From Plumapathes pennacea (Eukaryota; Cnidaria; Anthozoa; Antipatharia; Myriopathidae), in contig OZ038463.1 in assembly GCA_964036295.1 (NCBI GenBank), positions 22,865,069 to 22,929,068 of the forward strand: a DNA stretch of 64,000 nt, in the 5' to 3' direction. Each line of letters begins with the position of its first letter. The first letter of the stretch is position 1. This document shows positions 11,701 to 21,169 of the stretch, piece by piece. Below the pieces are notes generated by a model that had not been told where the DNA came from, made no database searches, and saw only the letters and a program-made list of their open reading frames with translations. Position numbers and translations under genes: made by a program.

Positions 11701-14700
11701 ATCTGAAAAATAAATATGCACAAACCAACTTACAAACACTGCCATACCTGGGTGCTGCATGAGTAAAGCGTGTCGAAGACCGCGAGGAAACTTTGGAGAT
11801 GGGCAATCTCCACCCTTAGGAATGCATTTAAACTTAGAGTAGCAAAACCTGTCGGAGGCGTTGCAAGTGCCATTGAAGTCGTTTCTGATGTCGTGGCATT
11901 TTACATTCACCGGAATGCAGCGTGCTTCAGCTAAGCAGTACTTGGTGTTTGCGGGACAAGACTCGTTGAAGAGAGTGACCTTTGAGTTGTTTTGTTTCAT
12001 CCAGGCAGTTAAGTACTTGAGCGAGCACATCCTTTTGGGGGCGCATCGAGTAAGAATGTCACAGAACACCAAACCCCCTGGACAATCATCTTGCCAAGGT
12101 GTATGGTTTTCTTCTCTTGGCACTTCATCGTCCTCCTCATCTAAATCGTCAAATCCTTGTTCCCCGTCGCCTTCTCCCCATTCCGTGTCGTTGCCATTTC
12201 GTGGACGAATAGCACCAGTACAGTTAGCATCCATGGGAATACAGCCGCTGTTGCTCTTGAAGGCCAAAGGACAGAATTTATGGCCATCGCCACAGAGCTC
12301 GTCTTCAAATGGGGTCCAGTTGACACCTTTGCTTTTCAAAAAATTTACAAAGCTTTCCGGATTCTTTAGCATTTTGGGGCAGAGACTCCCAGTCTCCTCG
12401 ATGAAGGCAACAGCGTTATCAATACGACGGCAGGAGGAGTACAGCCCCGAGCAGTCGTCCTCGCCCCTGTGTTGTCGATCATTTTCCTCGTAGTACCGAG
12501 AGCGCTTGGCTTCTGAGTAAACGCTCCTAGCTGGGTGTGGAGTGGCTTTATGACCTTCACCTGATTGGCGGGGCTGAAGACTTGGAGCAGCGGTTCTCCT
12601 TGGTTGGCCGTGAAAGTTTGAGGGGTGACTTGGTGCAACCGTCCTTGAGTGACATTGCTAGCGAAACAAAAGTGAAAATAAAACATTTTTCACTTATAGA
12701 AGTGAGAGGATGAGAAGAAGGAGAAAAACGATGATGTGACAGAGAAGATGATAATAAGACATAGAGGGCCACCATAAGAATGGGATTAAACAAGCAGGTG
12801 ATGACAAAACGAGAAGACAAAGAGAAGGAAAGAAAAATAATGTGACTGATCAAATAAGAAGGACAAGGATGTTGATAAGAAGATAATGATGATGTCGTGT
12901 CACTCTTGTTCTGCAACAGTTGCTTGTTTTGCAAGTTTCGATTTAGAAACAATTATGCGGAGAAACGTATAAACACATGCGAGGGAATCAATCTCCGTGG
13001 ATACTATACGTTGCCGACGTTCTCACGAAGTTCGTTTGATGTATATTGCACTTGTAAATAAGAAAATAATACTAAATAGCACAGCAGATGATAAACTTGT
13101 AGCCCTCAAAATCTCCATTTGACAATAAGTAAAAAAATCTAAGATTACTTGTGCAAGTACGTAAATCTAATATCAGGTCTGTTTAACAGAGCTTCAAAAT
13201 CAGCCCTGTCAAAGCTGTTTTGACAACAATTTGAAACACTGCAAAAGAGCTGTCATGTTCGACTGTTTTCTGGGAAATATATAACGTGGTAACCTCAGAC
13301 CTATCCATTTGAGGAGGACCGTACATTTACATGGACAGCGCAGGCGTTTCACTTGGTGTGTATTTTTCGTCACATTCTGACATCTGTCGTTAACACGCCT
13401 GCCCTTGGTTTGGTAGAACATATGTAGTTTTCGTGGACTATCAATTCTCTTATCGTCATATCTGCTTTGTTACTTTTCACTCCACAATTTGATCAACGTA
13501 GATTTGTGAGCACCGCTTTTCCTTCACTTAGTGGTCTACTTCGATATTCTTTCGATTATCCTGGTTGCAATTAGGTAGTATATTTCACAAGCGAGCTGTG
13601 CAAACGCGTAAAGCTAAATAAATATCGCGAATGCTTACACTACGCAGAGTCAGAAATGTTGACGTTGGTGCCGACGACAAAAACTTATGAATTTCTTTGT
13701 CATTTTAAGCCTACGCAATGAATGTGACATTATGTGAATATTATGTCGTATTGGTTCGTCTTAGGTTGATGACAAAATATACGTTTCCGAAGGAGAACTC
13801 GTTTCTTTTTAGTAATGCATAATGATGGCATACTGCGTGTTCAATAGTAGAAAAACACCGGGCGTTCGTTTTGCATCAGCAATATGTTCTAGATGTTTTT
13901 ACCCCCAGGAGCTTATTTTTCATTGGACAGTTACTTAGTGTGCACCAAACAAGAGCAATTTCATTATACTGCTATTTTATGTTATTCCCCTTGTTGCTGT
14001 GGCAATAACAACTGTAAGATATGATATACAAGAGGCAAGCAACGAGCAATTCCTGTTTCTGTCCTTGTGCAACAAAATTGTGCCAGGGGAAATAACGATA
14101 CAATGCTTGCTCAGCACATAAAGCCACTTAGTTTGCTTTCGATTATGTCCGATAATTTGACTTTCAAACGTGACGATATTAATAATTATTTACTTCCTTC
14201 AAATATTCCTGAAAACCATCATGTGTCCCGAGCAGATTTTTTTTACACAGGGAAACGTATATGTATCCAAAATAACAGCCGTTAGGAAAACGACTGTGGG
14301 ATTGTCAAAGCACACGAGAGCGCCTTCCATTTACACCTGCATTGTGACTATTTTTCGCCGGTATTTAGTACGAAACTGACGTGTCAATTGAAACCTGATT
14401 GGCCGATTTCTTAAACAAGGTTTGGACCGCGGTTAAGAAAGTCCTGATCTAAACAAGATTTAAACGATTGCCATTCTTCTCGGACTACGGCTAAACGTGT
14501 TCTTTATAAACGGACGCTGTGGTTAACCACATAAACTTCAGTTTAGCGATAAACCAGGTCTAAGTTAGACTTTGTTTAAAAAATCGGCCCGATGGGTCCA
14601 GAGACAAATTTGTTACGACGGAGAGAGAACATTCAAGACCCGCATAGGGCCGACACTTGTGGTAAAAGAAAAAATGTTTTTTTTTTTAAACTAGAAGCTG

Positions 14701-16550
14701 ATCCGTCCTGGGATCACTGGGCGGCTCTTGTGCCAGCCGAAGCGAGTTTTCCATTAGAAGTATTGGCGGCGACAAACAAAAAGAGTTATGATTCTCACTC
14801 ATTTCACCATGGCTGTTAAGTTCGCACGTCACTATGATGAATGTTAATAATTTATTAGTTCTAATGTTGAAGCCTCCGTTGAAAATCTGTTGACTATCAG
14901 CCAAAAAAAGGGCGCACGATACAAGTAATCTTCTTGCTTTCCATTATGCATGGTAAACTTTTACGTGGGAATGTTTTGAAAAAATGAGAAAGAAACCCTA
15001 AAACGATGTAATTCGAGCAAAGGAAAGCCCCTTGCATGCAATCCATGTTGGGAGTGAAAATCGAATATTTCCGTGCAATGTATAGGCAGATGATGTGCAA
15101 AAAGCTTGATGTTTCCTGTCAAAAGACTGCCTCTTTGAAAAGTCATCAACCATTTCCGCCTCAACCGACGATGGTATAGTACGTTGCATAAGCATATCAA
15201 AGAAGAACAGTTCTGAAACAATATAATGGTTTTTATGACAACATTAGCAACAGATTTGAACCTCTTGGGTTAGTTTCCTTACATACTGATTATCACAACT
15301 TCCTGTTCCTTGACCACGCATTTTGCTCTTCGGCTTCCATTCTTTTTCCATCAACTTCTGCTTTACCTACCTGTACTTAAACTATATTGAAATTCATACA
15401 AAAAGAAAACTTTGCAGCCAGAAACATATGATATAGATAGATATACCCTAGCTTAAATTATAAGCTCACCTATATTTACAATGCACAGTAAAAATGGCAC
15501 CGAAATACTGTTATATATGCTGGAATCCATGTACACGAAATAAAGCGTGCGAAGACACAAGCAAAATGTGACCAGAAAGCATTCGAAAAGGCAATTTCAC
15601 GATGAACTTTCACAATCAGAAGACCTTCGACACGATCGGTACGACTTCAAAGAACTTCAAAGACTAGCGCGACGGGAGCATTAGTTTCTAGCAGCGACTT
15701 AGCCGTTTCTTGTGATATTTCCATTTGGTTCATTCACTGGAAACAACAGCGGTGTTTCTTAATGGAAGACTCGTGGATATTTTACAGACTGGCAAAAACT
15801 CGCCATTCGATTTACTATACGATGAAAACGCGAAAATTTGTTTCGAATTTCCAAGCCGCAACTGGTAACTATATGATTCACGCGGAGTAAAAAACAAACA
15901 TGCAAAGATCCTAAAAATAAATGTATTCCTTTTTTTTGCACCTGCTGTTGCAAGAATATATTAAACGCACGAATATTTCTGTCCCTTGACTATTTCCAAA
16001 TAACAGAACCACGAACTTGCCCTTTTCGCTGCTACTGTAAAGTCAAATTCGAATCAATTGACACCTGTGCCAAATAAACATGCAGGTGTCACGTTTGTGG
16101 TGCATGAGTATATTCTTAGTAGCAGTGATTAGCTTCTTGCTAAGTCGAGTTTCTAACAGTTTGAAGTTGAATTTGAGCAGGCAGTGAAACAGTTGGGCTT
16201 GAAATAGTTGCTGCATTGCCGGCACACCAACTGCCAATGATTGACTATACCTAACACCAGTGCTATAAAATTTAGATCAGAATTTATAAAATACTGTAAA
16301 AGTAATGTCAAGTTAAGTGTGAACTTTGAACGAAGGTGTTCAGATATGTCAAGAAATACAAAAACCAATTGAACGATATATCAACTGGCATACTTCAACA
16401 GCTTTGCAGTAGGAATCAAGCTCATCACAAACAAGATAGTGTTCGAACTTCACCCACCTTGCCTATACACTTTTCACCGGCGGTTTCGTCGAAACGGACA
16501 AGAAATACGCAGAGCAGCGCTGGAAGAAAAGAACATACACTATCTATCAT
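1..16550 (-). CDS. Gene A: REJ/TIG/Cys-rich cell-surface protein, 5' part (14 exons, 3' end off window)
   Basis: Multi-exon gene; coding exons in order 16550-16458, 12657-11748, 11205-11164, 10587-9874, 9433-9277, 8793-8759, 6828-6366, 5732-5525, 5340-5169, 4379-4162, 3061-2867, 2535-1707, 1393-907 and 477-<1. All introns are GT-AG and the phase chain (0,1,1,1,2,1,2,0,1,0,0,1,2) is open throughout, giving 1666 visible residues. Order: signal peptide, about nine four-Cys modules, an 11-residue Pro/His/Ser repeat, GTWxY-type cadherin-like domain, linker domains, second GTWxY domain, CGVC Cys-rich repeats, TIG-like domains. By comparison with paralogous gene B it should continue into REJ, GPS and a membrane anchor beyond base 1. 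Probable secreted or surface protein; no function can be assigned. Exon joins are inferred from splice signals and paralogy, not transcripts. Confidence 0.85.
907..1393 (-). CDS. Gene A exon 13: CGVC/DCxGxxNG Cys-rich repeats and start of TIG domain
   Basis: 487 nt, phase 1-2. Consecutive Cys-rich repeats (DKCGHC, DDCGVC, SCGQCVGGN, DSCGECGGNNKSCTDC, GVINGKYKIDSC) followed by VRPTSAQAKGDTEIYVGATGL, the start of a TIG/IPT-like domain. Unusually similar to 48601-49093 in gene B at the nucleotide level. Confidence 0.9.
1707..2535 (-). CDS. Gene A exon 12: PVNDPP cadherin-like plus second GTWxY domain, then CGVC repeat
   Basis: 829 nt, phase 0-1. Starts GDCSS, then VIRPVNDPPKV, the classic end motif of cadherin-like/tandem-95 repeats. 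Next comes DENPAVGIAI, GKWEYYEDGGPWQAL, LRFTPN and EFYGWDAS: a complete GTWxY-type domain. It ends in DLCGVCNGREKCVGCDG and NSGAKYG. Partner 49317-50139 in gene B. Confidence 0.9.
2691..2736. repeat. (GA)n microsatellite
   Basis: 23 uninterrupted GA units in the intron between gene A exons 11 and 12. Confidence 0.95.
2867..3061 (-). CDS. Gene A exon 11: helical segment
   Basis: 195 nt, phase 0-0. Encodes an amphipathic, Glu/Ser/Gln-rich helical segment (RIIDAASEELSQHFSSL) ending LPVSR before donor GTGCGT. Partner of 50913-51113 in B, which ends YPVSK. The ATG at 3061 is internal, not a gene start: acceptor TTTCAG abuts it and phase continues from exon 10. Confidence 0.8.
4162..4379 (-). CDS. 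Gene A exon 10
   Basis: 218 nt, phase 1-0. Includes GWTTFPRGFG and ANWRVYPRLDAHGRTEIT, a beta-rich repeat-like segment that may be a divergent GTWxY relative (NWRVYPR, then AVWLQEEIP). Partner of 51926-52146 in B. A GT run of about 20 bp lies just past the donor. Confidence 0.85.
4455..4628. repeat. ACCCTTTCACTC-family MITE, copy 1
   Basis: Starts ACCCTTTCACTTTCAG and contains the family segments TTTCATCTGAGCAA and GAAGGAGAAAACTG. The far terminal repeat is lost. In the gene A intron between exons 9 and 10. Confidence 0.65.
5169..5340 (-). CDS. Gene A exon 9
   Basis: 172 nt, phase 0-1. Encodes LSGIFNVTVPDF through DYETLTSNFDNLLTGILI. No named domain recognised. Acceptor TTCCAACAG, donor CTAG|GTAAGC. 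Exact length match to 52384-52555 in gene B (LSAAFNVTVPDL). Confidence 0.85.
5525..5732 (-). CDS. Gene A exon 8: rest of first GTWxY-type domain
   Basis: 208 nt, phase 2-0. Continues RFFPTGGFHGVVNFTIY, i.e. the RFxPxxxFxG signature that follows GTWxY in this domain type, and ends in an acidic DEDEESPGEE stretch before donor GTAAGA. Same length as 52848-53055 in gene B. Confidence 0.85.
6366..6828 (-). CDS. Gene A exon 7: 11-residue tandem repeat and start of a GTWxY-type domain
   Basis: 463 nt, phase 1-2. Begins GKKLCSDQC, then a Ser/Arg/His-rich stretch with three 11-residue (33-bp) tandem units of the form RPGHKASQASQ at about 6650-6755. A conserved linker (RAKPDGRDSSA; RSKPDGRYSSV in B) leads into a cadherin-like domain: IGI, then GVWKYYNDTGEWEDF, ending TDTRV. 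Partner of the 2440-nt repeat exon of gene B (53909-56348). Confidence 0.85.
7020..7140 (-). repeat. Dispersed repeat, inverted relative to 21765-21930
   Basis: The reverse complement reads CATTAAATTTCGGGGTGGCG then ACCCGCTTGGAGTCTCC, matching GTTAAATTTCGAGATGGCG and AGGCTTGGAGTCCCC at 21800. Confidence 0.65.
8155..8187. repeat. TTCGAC hexanucleotide repeat
   Basis: Five tandem copies of ACTTCG in the gene A intron between exons 6 and 7. Confidence 0.9.
8373..8713. repeat. Dispersed repeat (GACTGTGCAAAACTGATTGAG), copy 1
   Basis: Starts CTGACTGTGCAAAACTGATT and ends GCGGATATCTGCAATTATCG. Shares both ends with 40566-40790. Gene A intron between exons 6 and 7. Confidence 0.65.
8759..8793 (-). 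CDS. Gene A exon 6: 35-nt microexon
   Basis: Encodes CVPREECHCPR; acceptor TTTCTCTGCAG, donor AAGAG|GTACGC; phase 2-1. It supplies the last cysteines of the module started in exon 5. Same length and phase as 56622-56656 in gene B (CIPHEKCDCPE). Confidence 0.8.
8937..9123. repeat. ACCCTTTCACTC-family MITE, copy 2
   Basis: ACCCTTTCACTCCCAAG to GAGGAGGGGTTA; imperfect terminal inverted repeats. Intron of gene A between exons 5 and 6. Opposite orientation to copy 1. Confidence 0.75.
9277..9433 (-). CDS. Gene A exon 5: Cys-rich
   Basis: 157 nt, phase 1-2; encodes a segment with CQLRKTICALVETSLGQC and CENNLRFCPRMNA, donor AACGC|GTAAGA. Partner of 56851-56995 in gene B, where the motif is CENNLMFCPRFNA. 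The four-Cys module begun here is completed by the next 35-nt exon. Confidence 0.85.
9874..10587 (-). CDS. Gene A exon 4: Cys-rich, several four-Cys modules
   Basis: 714 nt, phase 1-1 (symmetrical, so insertable without a frameshift). Starts G-W-A-Q-F-C-F-L-K-K and carries further modules with cores PNFCPL, NDFCPI and LKFCKV plus one degenerate copy lacking FC (GGRNFS). Contains several N-x-[ST] sequons. Its gene B partner (57953-58219) is only 267 nt: the first Cys segment is shared, the later modules are absent in B. Confidence 0.85.
10849..11045. repeat. ACCCTTTCACTC-family MITE, copy 3
   Basis: AACCCTTTTATCCCCAAGAG to GGGGGTGAAAGGGTTAA with shared interior (CTCCTTTAGTTTGTCG, GAGAATCTGCATTTTGAGC). 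Intron of gene A between exons 3 and 4. Confidence 0.8.
11164..11205 (-). CDS. Gene A exon 3: 42-nt microexon
   Basis: Too short for ORF scanning. Acceptor TTTCTCTTTAG|GTCAAG and donor AAAG|GTAGGA; encodes QVKNDTYRFLIKK in phase 1-1. Recognised because gene B has an equal 42-nt exon at 62967-63008 encoding QIRNETYRFLVET in the same phase. Confidence 0.8.
11748..12657 (-). CDS. Gene A exon 2: low-complexity lead-in and four-Cys modules
   Basis: Acceptor TTTCGCTAG|CAATG; donor CCAG|GTATGG, phase 1. The first ~60 residues are Ser/Pro/His/Arg rich, followed by a C-x(4)-[FY]-C-x(5-8)-C-x-P-x(3-4)-C module repeated four times (cores HKFCPL, LVFCDI, TKYCLA, DRFCYS), with an acidic insert rich in D/E between modules 1 and 2. 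The end of the exon is the clear paralogue of 63706-64000 in gene B (LLMQHPG versus LMPLPG before the same splice junction). Confidence 0.85.
12658..16457 (-). other. Gene A intron 1, 3.8 kb
   Basis: Apart from the fold-back element at 14396-14594 I see no coding or repeat signal. Small ORFs here lack codon structure, splice context or recognisable motifs. Confidence 0.5.
14396..14594. repeat. Fold-back MITE TTGGCCGATTTCTTAAACAA
   Basis: GGCCGATTTCTTAAACAAGG at the left faces TTTGTTTAAAAAATCGGCC at the right. In gene A intron 1. Confidence 0.7.
16458..16550 (-). CDS. Gene A exon 1: start codon and signal peptide
   Basis: ATG at 16550 opens a 31-codon exon whose residues 5-19 are hydrophobic (VCSFLPALLCVFLV), followed by a polar segment and a Cys: a typical signal peptide. 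The exon ends AAG|GTGGGT in phase 0, matching the phase 0 acceptor at 12657. It lies 3.8 kb from exon 2, so the link is inferred; it is the only signal-peptide-plus-donor candidate I found upstream on this strand. Confidence 0.6.
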
Positions 16551-16566
16551 GTTCTGGCTTTAATTG

Positions 16567-16601
16567 ACAAAAGAAAAAAAAAAAAAAAAAAAGAAAAAAA
16601 G
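16567..16601. repeat. A-rich tract just upstream of gene A exon 1
   Basis: Poly-A interrupted by single G residues, 17 bp or more upstream of the gene A start codon on the opposite reading sense (poly-T on the coding strand). Confidence 0.85.
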
Positions 16602-17814
16602 CAAAAACTTAGCCCGCTAAACTATGCTTACCCCAAAGTTTCATCCTCGGGCTGCTGGCTTTGCTGAGGAAAAGTCCGCGTTAACGTTCTCTCTGCAAGT
16701 CTGTAAGTAATACAACGGGATGCTCTTCACAAGAACTGTCGCAACTCAGTGCAAATTGCAACTTTGCAATTGACCTCGAGTCTTGCGTTCGTCATCTAAA
16801 TAATTTAAGACTTCCATTCAGGTAGTTTTTATGTAAATGACTGTTGTGGCGTTTGTTGCTCGGAAACGAAAATATACAAATAGGAATACAAATATTTGAC
16901 TTTTATCGCAGCAGGGACGCAAGGAACTCAGATCCACAGCAAATTAGTTCTCCAGTCCTTTCTCCCGTATGTCAAATTTGACAGAGCGTTATTTAAAGTT
17001 CGCTTCCGCTGAAATAATTCTAAAATAAGCTCAATATAATCACACAGTTTTGATGCCTCATATGAAAATAAAATACTTTGCAATACGTTATACAAATAGG
17101 TTTTTCATTCTAAAAAACGCACACGACGGTAAAAAAAGCAAACAAAAATTATTGAGTGGAAGAGTGCTTGCAGAGACGCGCCATCAACTGAAACTGCATT
17201 GCTGTGTCTTACACAGACTTTCAAAATTATGTTGTTTTGCGATACTTTGGTATGCGACTATAAAATTCATCCACTTACTAATTTTGGTTTGCCATTTCTG
17301 GTTTTGTTTATGTGCTTCGGCAAGCGTTGTACGGGCTGCCCTATCCGTGATAAAGGTGCATGTGTTCGCCAGTTTTTACCTTAATTACTTTGCGCCAACG
17401 CTATACGAGGAAGATTTGCATAAAGCTTCGATTAATAACAATTGTAATAATTTATTCACAGCTTGAATAGCTTGAATCTGTTGAGTCGTCGGCTGACAAA
17501 AACATTATTTTTGGTATATTTAGCTGACAGTTCTGTTTGAAAACTGTCTTGTTTGCTTTCTTCACCTCGCCATTTTATATTTCTGTAAAAACAATGCTCC
17601 TGGCGTGTGTGTGCATGCGTGTGTGTGTGTTTGTGAAGGGGGGCGCTTATATAGTGCGCCCTCACTTTCAAAGCTCGAGCTATCCCACGGCTTATATTTT
17701 TATAGATGACTTTGGAAGTCCTTTTTCTTACATGAACGGAACTTAGCACTTGCGCAGCAAGGTAATTCAATCAATGAGTTGGTTCAACCTATCTGTTTCT
17801 CTCAGAACAAAAGA

Positions 17815-18150
17815 TACAATATATAGAGGATATTACACGGCGGCGCGAAGATATGAATTTATTTTCGAGTGGTAAAAGCAATATTTTACGAACGAGCGCT
17901 TCGCGAGTGAGTAAAATATTGTTTTTACCACGAGAAAATAAAATCCATATCTTCAAGCCGCCGTGTAATTTTCTTTTTATTATATTAGACACGAGTGTTT
18001 TACAAGAAATTGCACAAACAACCGTGCAAAAGCTGGAAATGATGCCAACGATATCCTCACTAGTGAGGATATGGAAAATACGCCACTTGGGTCCTGGATG
18101 CAGTTTCGTATGGATTTTACGCACGGTATATTTTCCAGTTAATCATAAAT
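17815..18150. repeat. Fold-back element, CGGCGGCGCG family, copy 1
   Basis: Left arm TTACACGGCGGCGCGAAGAT pairs with CTTCAAGCCGCCGTGTAA; a second inverted repeat is centred on ATATCCTCACTAGTGAGGAT. Intergenic, upstream of gene A. A second copy is at 50240-50705. Confidence 0.75.
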
Positions 18151-19170
18151 ATTACAATTTCCTCGAATGTGATTGGTTCATAAACCCCCCCGATTAATCA
18201 TTAATTGGACACCTATTGTTCTGTAATCGGATACTTCTTTGTTCTGTAATCGGACAGTTGGCTTGGCCAATCATAAGCAAGAGTGAAATTTAAATGCACC
18301 AATCAGCGTTACACTGATTTTCAGTGGAAAACTCGATTGCCGGTGTGAGTTTGTGGCTTCTCGAAAGGCAAATTTTGTTAATTCTTGGACAACTTAACAT
18401 GCAAGGAACAGCTTGTGGTCAATCAAAGAACGTGAACAGTCACTATGTAACGAAAGAAGACAGGAAATTTTCGCCGGTCGGGCGCGTTTGTTTAGTTCAC
18501 GACATCGCCAGCATGCTGTGCTATAGACACTCCGAAACTTACGGCTCGGCCAATGTCAATGAACGTCGTTAATTCATTTCAAAATCATGGAAGAAACTTA
18601 ACTTTGTTGTGATGGACTGTGATGGACAAACGCTCCTGGAAAATTAAGCCGTCAAGAAATCGGTAAGTTTGTAATTGCTGTGCCGACCCGCTAAGATACA
18701 GATTTTTTCAGTCTTGAGTATTTCCTTTGAATGCTTTGGAGTAAACTTCTGTGAAAAAAATAAACTAGTATTCTGAGTTTCAAAGTACCTGTTATGTTAA
18801 AAAATGTAAACCTGAAAAGTCGAAATAAACTGTCTTTCAATTTGTGAGTTCGTGATGGGTTTACTGATTTTTACTGAGTGTAAAGAACTTACACATTTTT
18901 TACTTTTACTTCAAAAATCCGCATTCAACTCAAATCATTGGGTAAATTAGCTTCTTCTTTCTCTCAAGTATTTTAAGTTGATATAACTGAGAGCTAGATA
19001 ACTACGAACAAGCGGCGTGTTTACAAACGCCGAACCGTGTGTACGCGCGTGTTAAAATAGATCGGCGATGAAGTACTTCTTGATGCTTTGTTTTTATGTA
19101 TAGTACAGGAGAAGACGCTGAAGCTATATGATCATTTCATTCTCAGAAATTGTAATATTTATGATTAATT

Positions 19171-19314
19171 GGTAATAGGACTTCGTGTCGTCCGATGTCG
19201 GTCTGTAATCATACTCGTGATTACGAAATCAGACTCCCGCGAAGCGCGGTCGTCCGATTTCGTAATCACTCGTATGATTACAGACCGAATCGGACTCCAC
19301 TCAGTCCTATTACC
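19171..19314. repeat. Fold-back MITE GGTAATAGGACT
   Basis: GGTAATAGGACTTCGTG to CTCAGTCCTATTACC; inner arms GGTCTGTAATCATACTCGTG and CTCGTATGATTACAGACC around a GCGAAGCGC centre. Confidence 0.82.
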
Positions 19315-19578
19315 ATTATAAAACACTCGTGTCTATATAATTAAATAAATAAATAAATATATATATAAGTTAATTTTACCATTTTCATCCAAAAAATAAA
19401 ACACACAAACAAGGACGTTTTTCCTCCACACACTTTGGTTAAAGTAATTGGTTCGATTAGCCCATATAACTCCGATATTTGTTATCCTATAGTTTTCTTT
19501 TCTTATCTCACTAACTGTGGAAAATGTCAAAATTATAAATTCCCTACCCAATCATAATCATGAAAACCATTGTTATCT

Positions 19579-19703
19579 AAGGCCTGTTTCAAAAGTCAAA
19601 CTTCACACGAGTCGAATACAATGCAAATAGGCAAAATCTATTGTTTCAGTTAATTTATATTGTATTCGACGCATATGAAATTCGACATTTGAAACAGGCC
19701 TAA
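19579..19703. repeat. Fold-back MITE, related family
   Basis: TAAGGCCTGTTTCAAA at the left and TTTGAAACAGGCCTAA at the right with interior GTCGAATACAATGCAAAT; same termini as 27375-27487 but a different interior. Flanked by TA. Confidence 0.78.
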
Positions 19704-20234
19704 GAAGCTAAATTCGAGTTGGTGGTAAGACACATTATACAAAGTAAAAATCTTTTGTCATGTAAAACACGAAACACATTTACCGCGGAAAATTTTTTAC
19801 CACACAGTAAATTTGCATTCATCATACCCTGTCAGATGGTAAACTCAAATTCACCACAGTATATATATTTTTTGATTCTAAATTACATTTACCAAGATTT
19901 GGAAAATCGCCTACACATGTGGCACGCTTCCTGCAGTAAAGTAATTATTGCTTGTACTAAGATGCCCCAGGGACAACCAGAACTCGTGTTTTGGCTGCCC
20001 AATCCAATCTCTTGATGTCCGACATTGTGTTGACAGATAGCATCATCCTGAAAAACTAAATTGCATCATGTTTCTCAAAGCCATTTGTTGCCTAAGGGAC
20101 AACCATTACACACTTAGTGTGCACTGACTAACTGTATTTGATGTTTGTCTTCACGAGTCACCCGGGACAACTGGACAACCATTAATCGTGAACCCTGTCT
20201 TACCGCAGTAAAGGTGTCATCCATATACATGTAT

Positions 20235-20425
20235 TAGGTCCTTTGCTCTCTCAATGGTCAATATGGTGGGCGCTAACAAACTTGCCTGATGCTAACACAA
20301 CTAACTTTGGCCTTCACTCTTTTAGATATTCAGCTACAAAATCTTGGAATAACCTGTGGCAACGTTTGCACCTAACAGGTAATAACAGCTACAGCGAATA
20401 TATTCTATCAATACTATCGTTATGA
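20235..20425 (+). mobile_element. Probable LINE C-terminal remnant
   Basis: Short plus-strand reading frame with FGLHSFRYSATKSWNNL, resembling the G.rsFr.sa...WN.Lp motif at the end of LINE ORF2 proteins. Nothing else of the element is recognisable. Confidence 0.4.
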
Positions 20426-21169
20426 TCATCATTACTACTAGAAATACGATAATCGCATATACCCCCTCACTCTGCCATTGATGGGACTTTTACTTTGGTA
20501 ACAAACAACAAGAGTAGCCTTTGTTTTACCGAAATGTTGACTCAATCTTTTCTTCGAACTCAAGTGCTACACGCAAAGGAAGGAGAAAAAGAATGGTGTG
20601 TGTTATACTTTTGCGTTGAAAAAAGAATCGATTGCGTGACGAAGTACGTTTTCCCACGGTCGGCACGTCAAATTAATTCATACAGTCTGCCAAGCACGTT
20701 CTCGAAATTTAATACTCAAAGTTTGAAGTTGGTCGGCCGTCGTAGTACGGGAAAAAAGGAACACTGATTTTCCAATTTTGAATTCATAGGCAGTACAATT
20801 AAATAGGCTTCCTGTGCGATTTGTTTTTACTACTGCATGCACCAGACTCAGGCATGCATATTTAATAGGCTCGAATTGTTTTGTATGTGAACCCACTCAA
20901 AACAGCAAGATTTCTCCCAGAATCAAAGCAAAACTTGAACAGTTTACTTCAAATTATACACGGGCTTCAGACCCAGTAATACTTCTAAGGGCTTGTGAAC
21001 GATTCTCGTGCCAGATTACAGAACGTGCCAGATTACAGAAAAATAAGACATCTGACTAAATCATTCAAGACTCCAAGTTCCGATTGCTCTGAGCGAATAC
21101 GGTAGCCGAAACTAGCGACAGAAGCGTAGTAAAACAATACTTCGAGGGAAAATGATCAGCATACAGATT

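Larger units (their letters stand above)
16602..21169. other. Intergenic region between gene A and the STPR ORF
   Basis: AT-rich. Holds fold-back elements at 17815, 19171 and 19579 and a LINE scrap at 20235. The ORF of 138 codons at 17050-17466 (+) has no recognisable features and I do not call it. Presumably contains the gene A promoter, which I cannot locate. Confidence 0.5.

Noticed and set aside
12141-12493. Plus- and minus-strand ORFs overlapping gene A exon 2
   Set aside because: Shadows of the Cys-rich exon; no splice or family support.
17050-17466. 138-codon plus-strand ORF
   Set aside because: No recognisable motif or domain; hydrophobic-rich composition expected of random AT-rich DNA.
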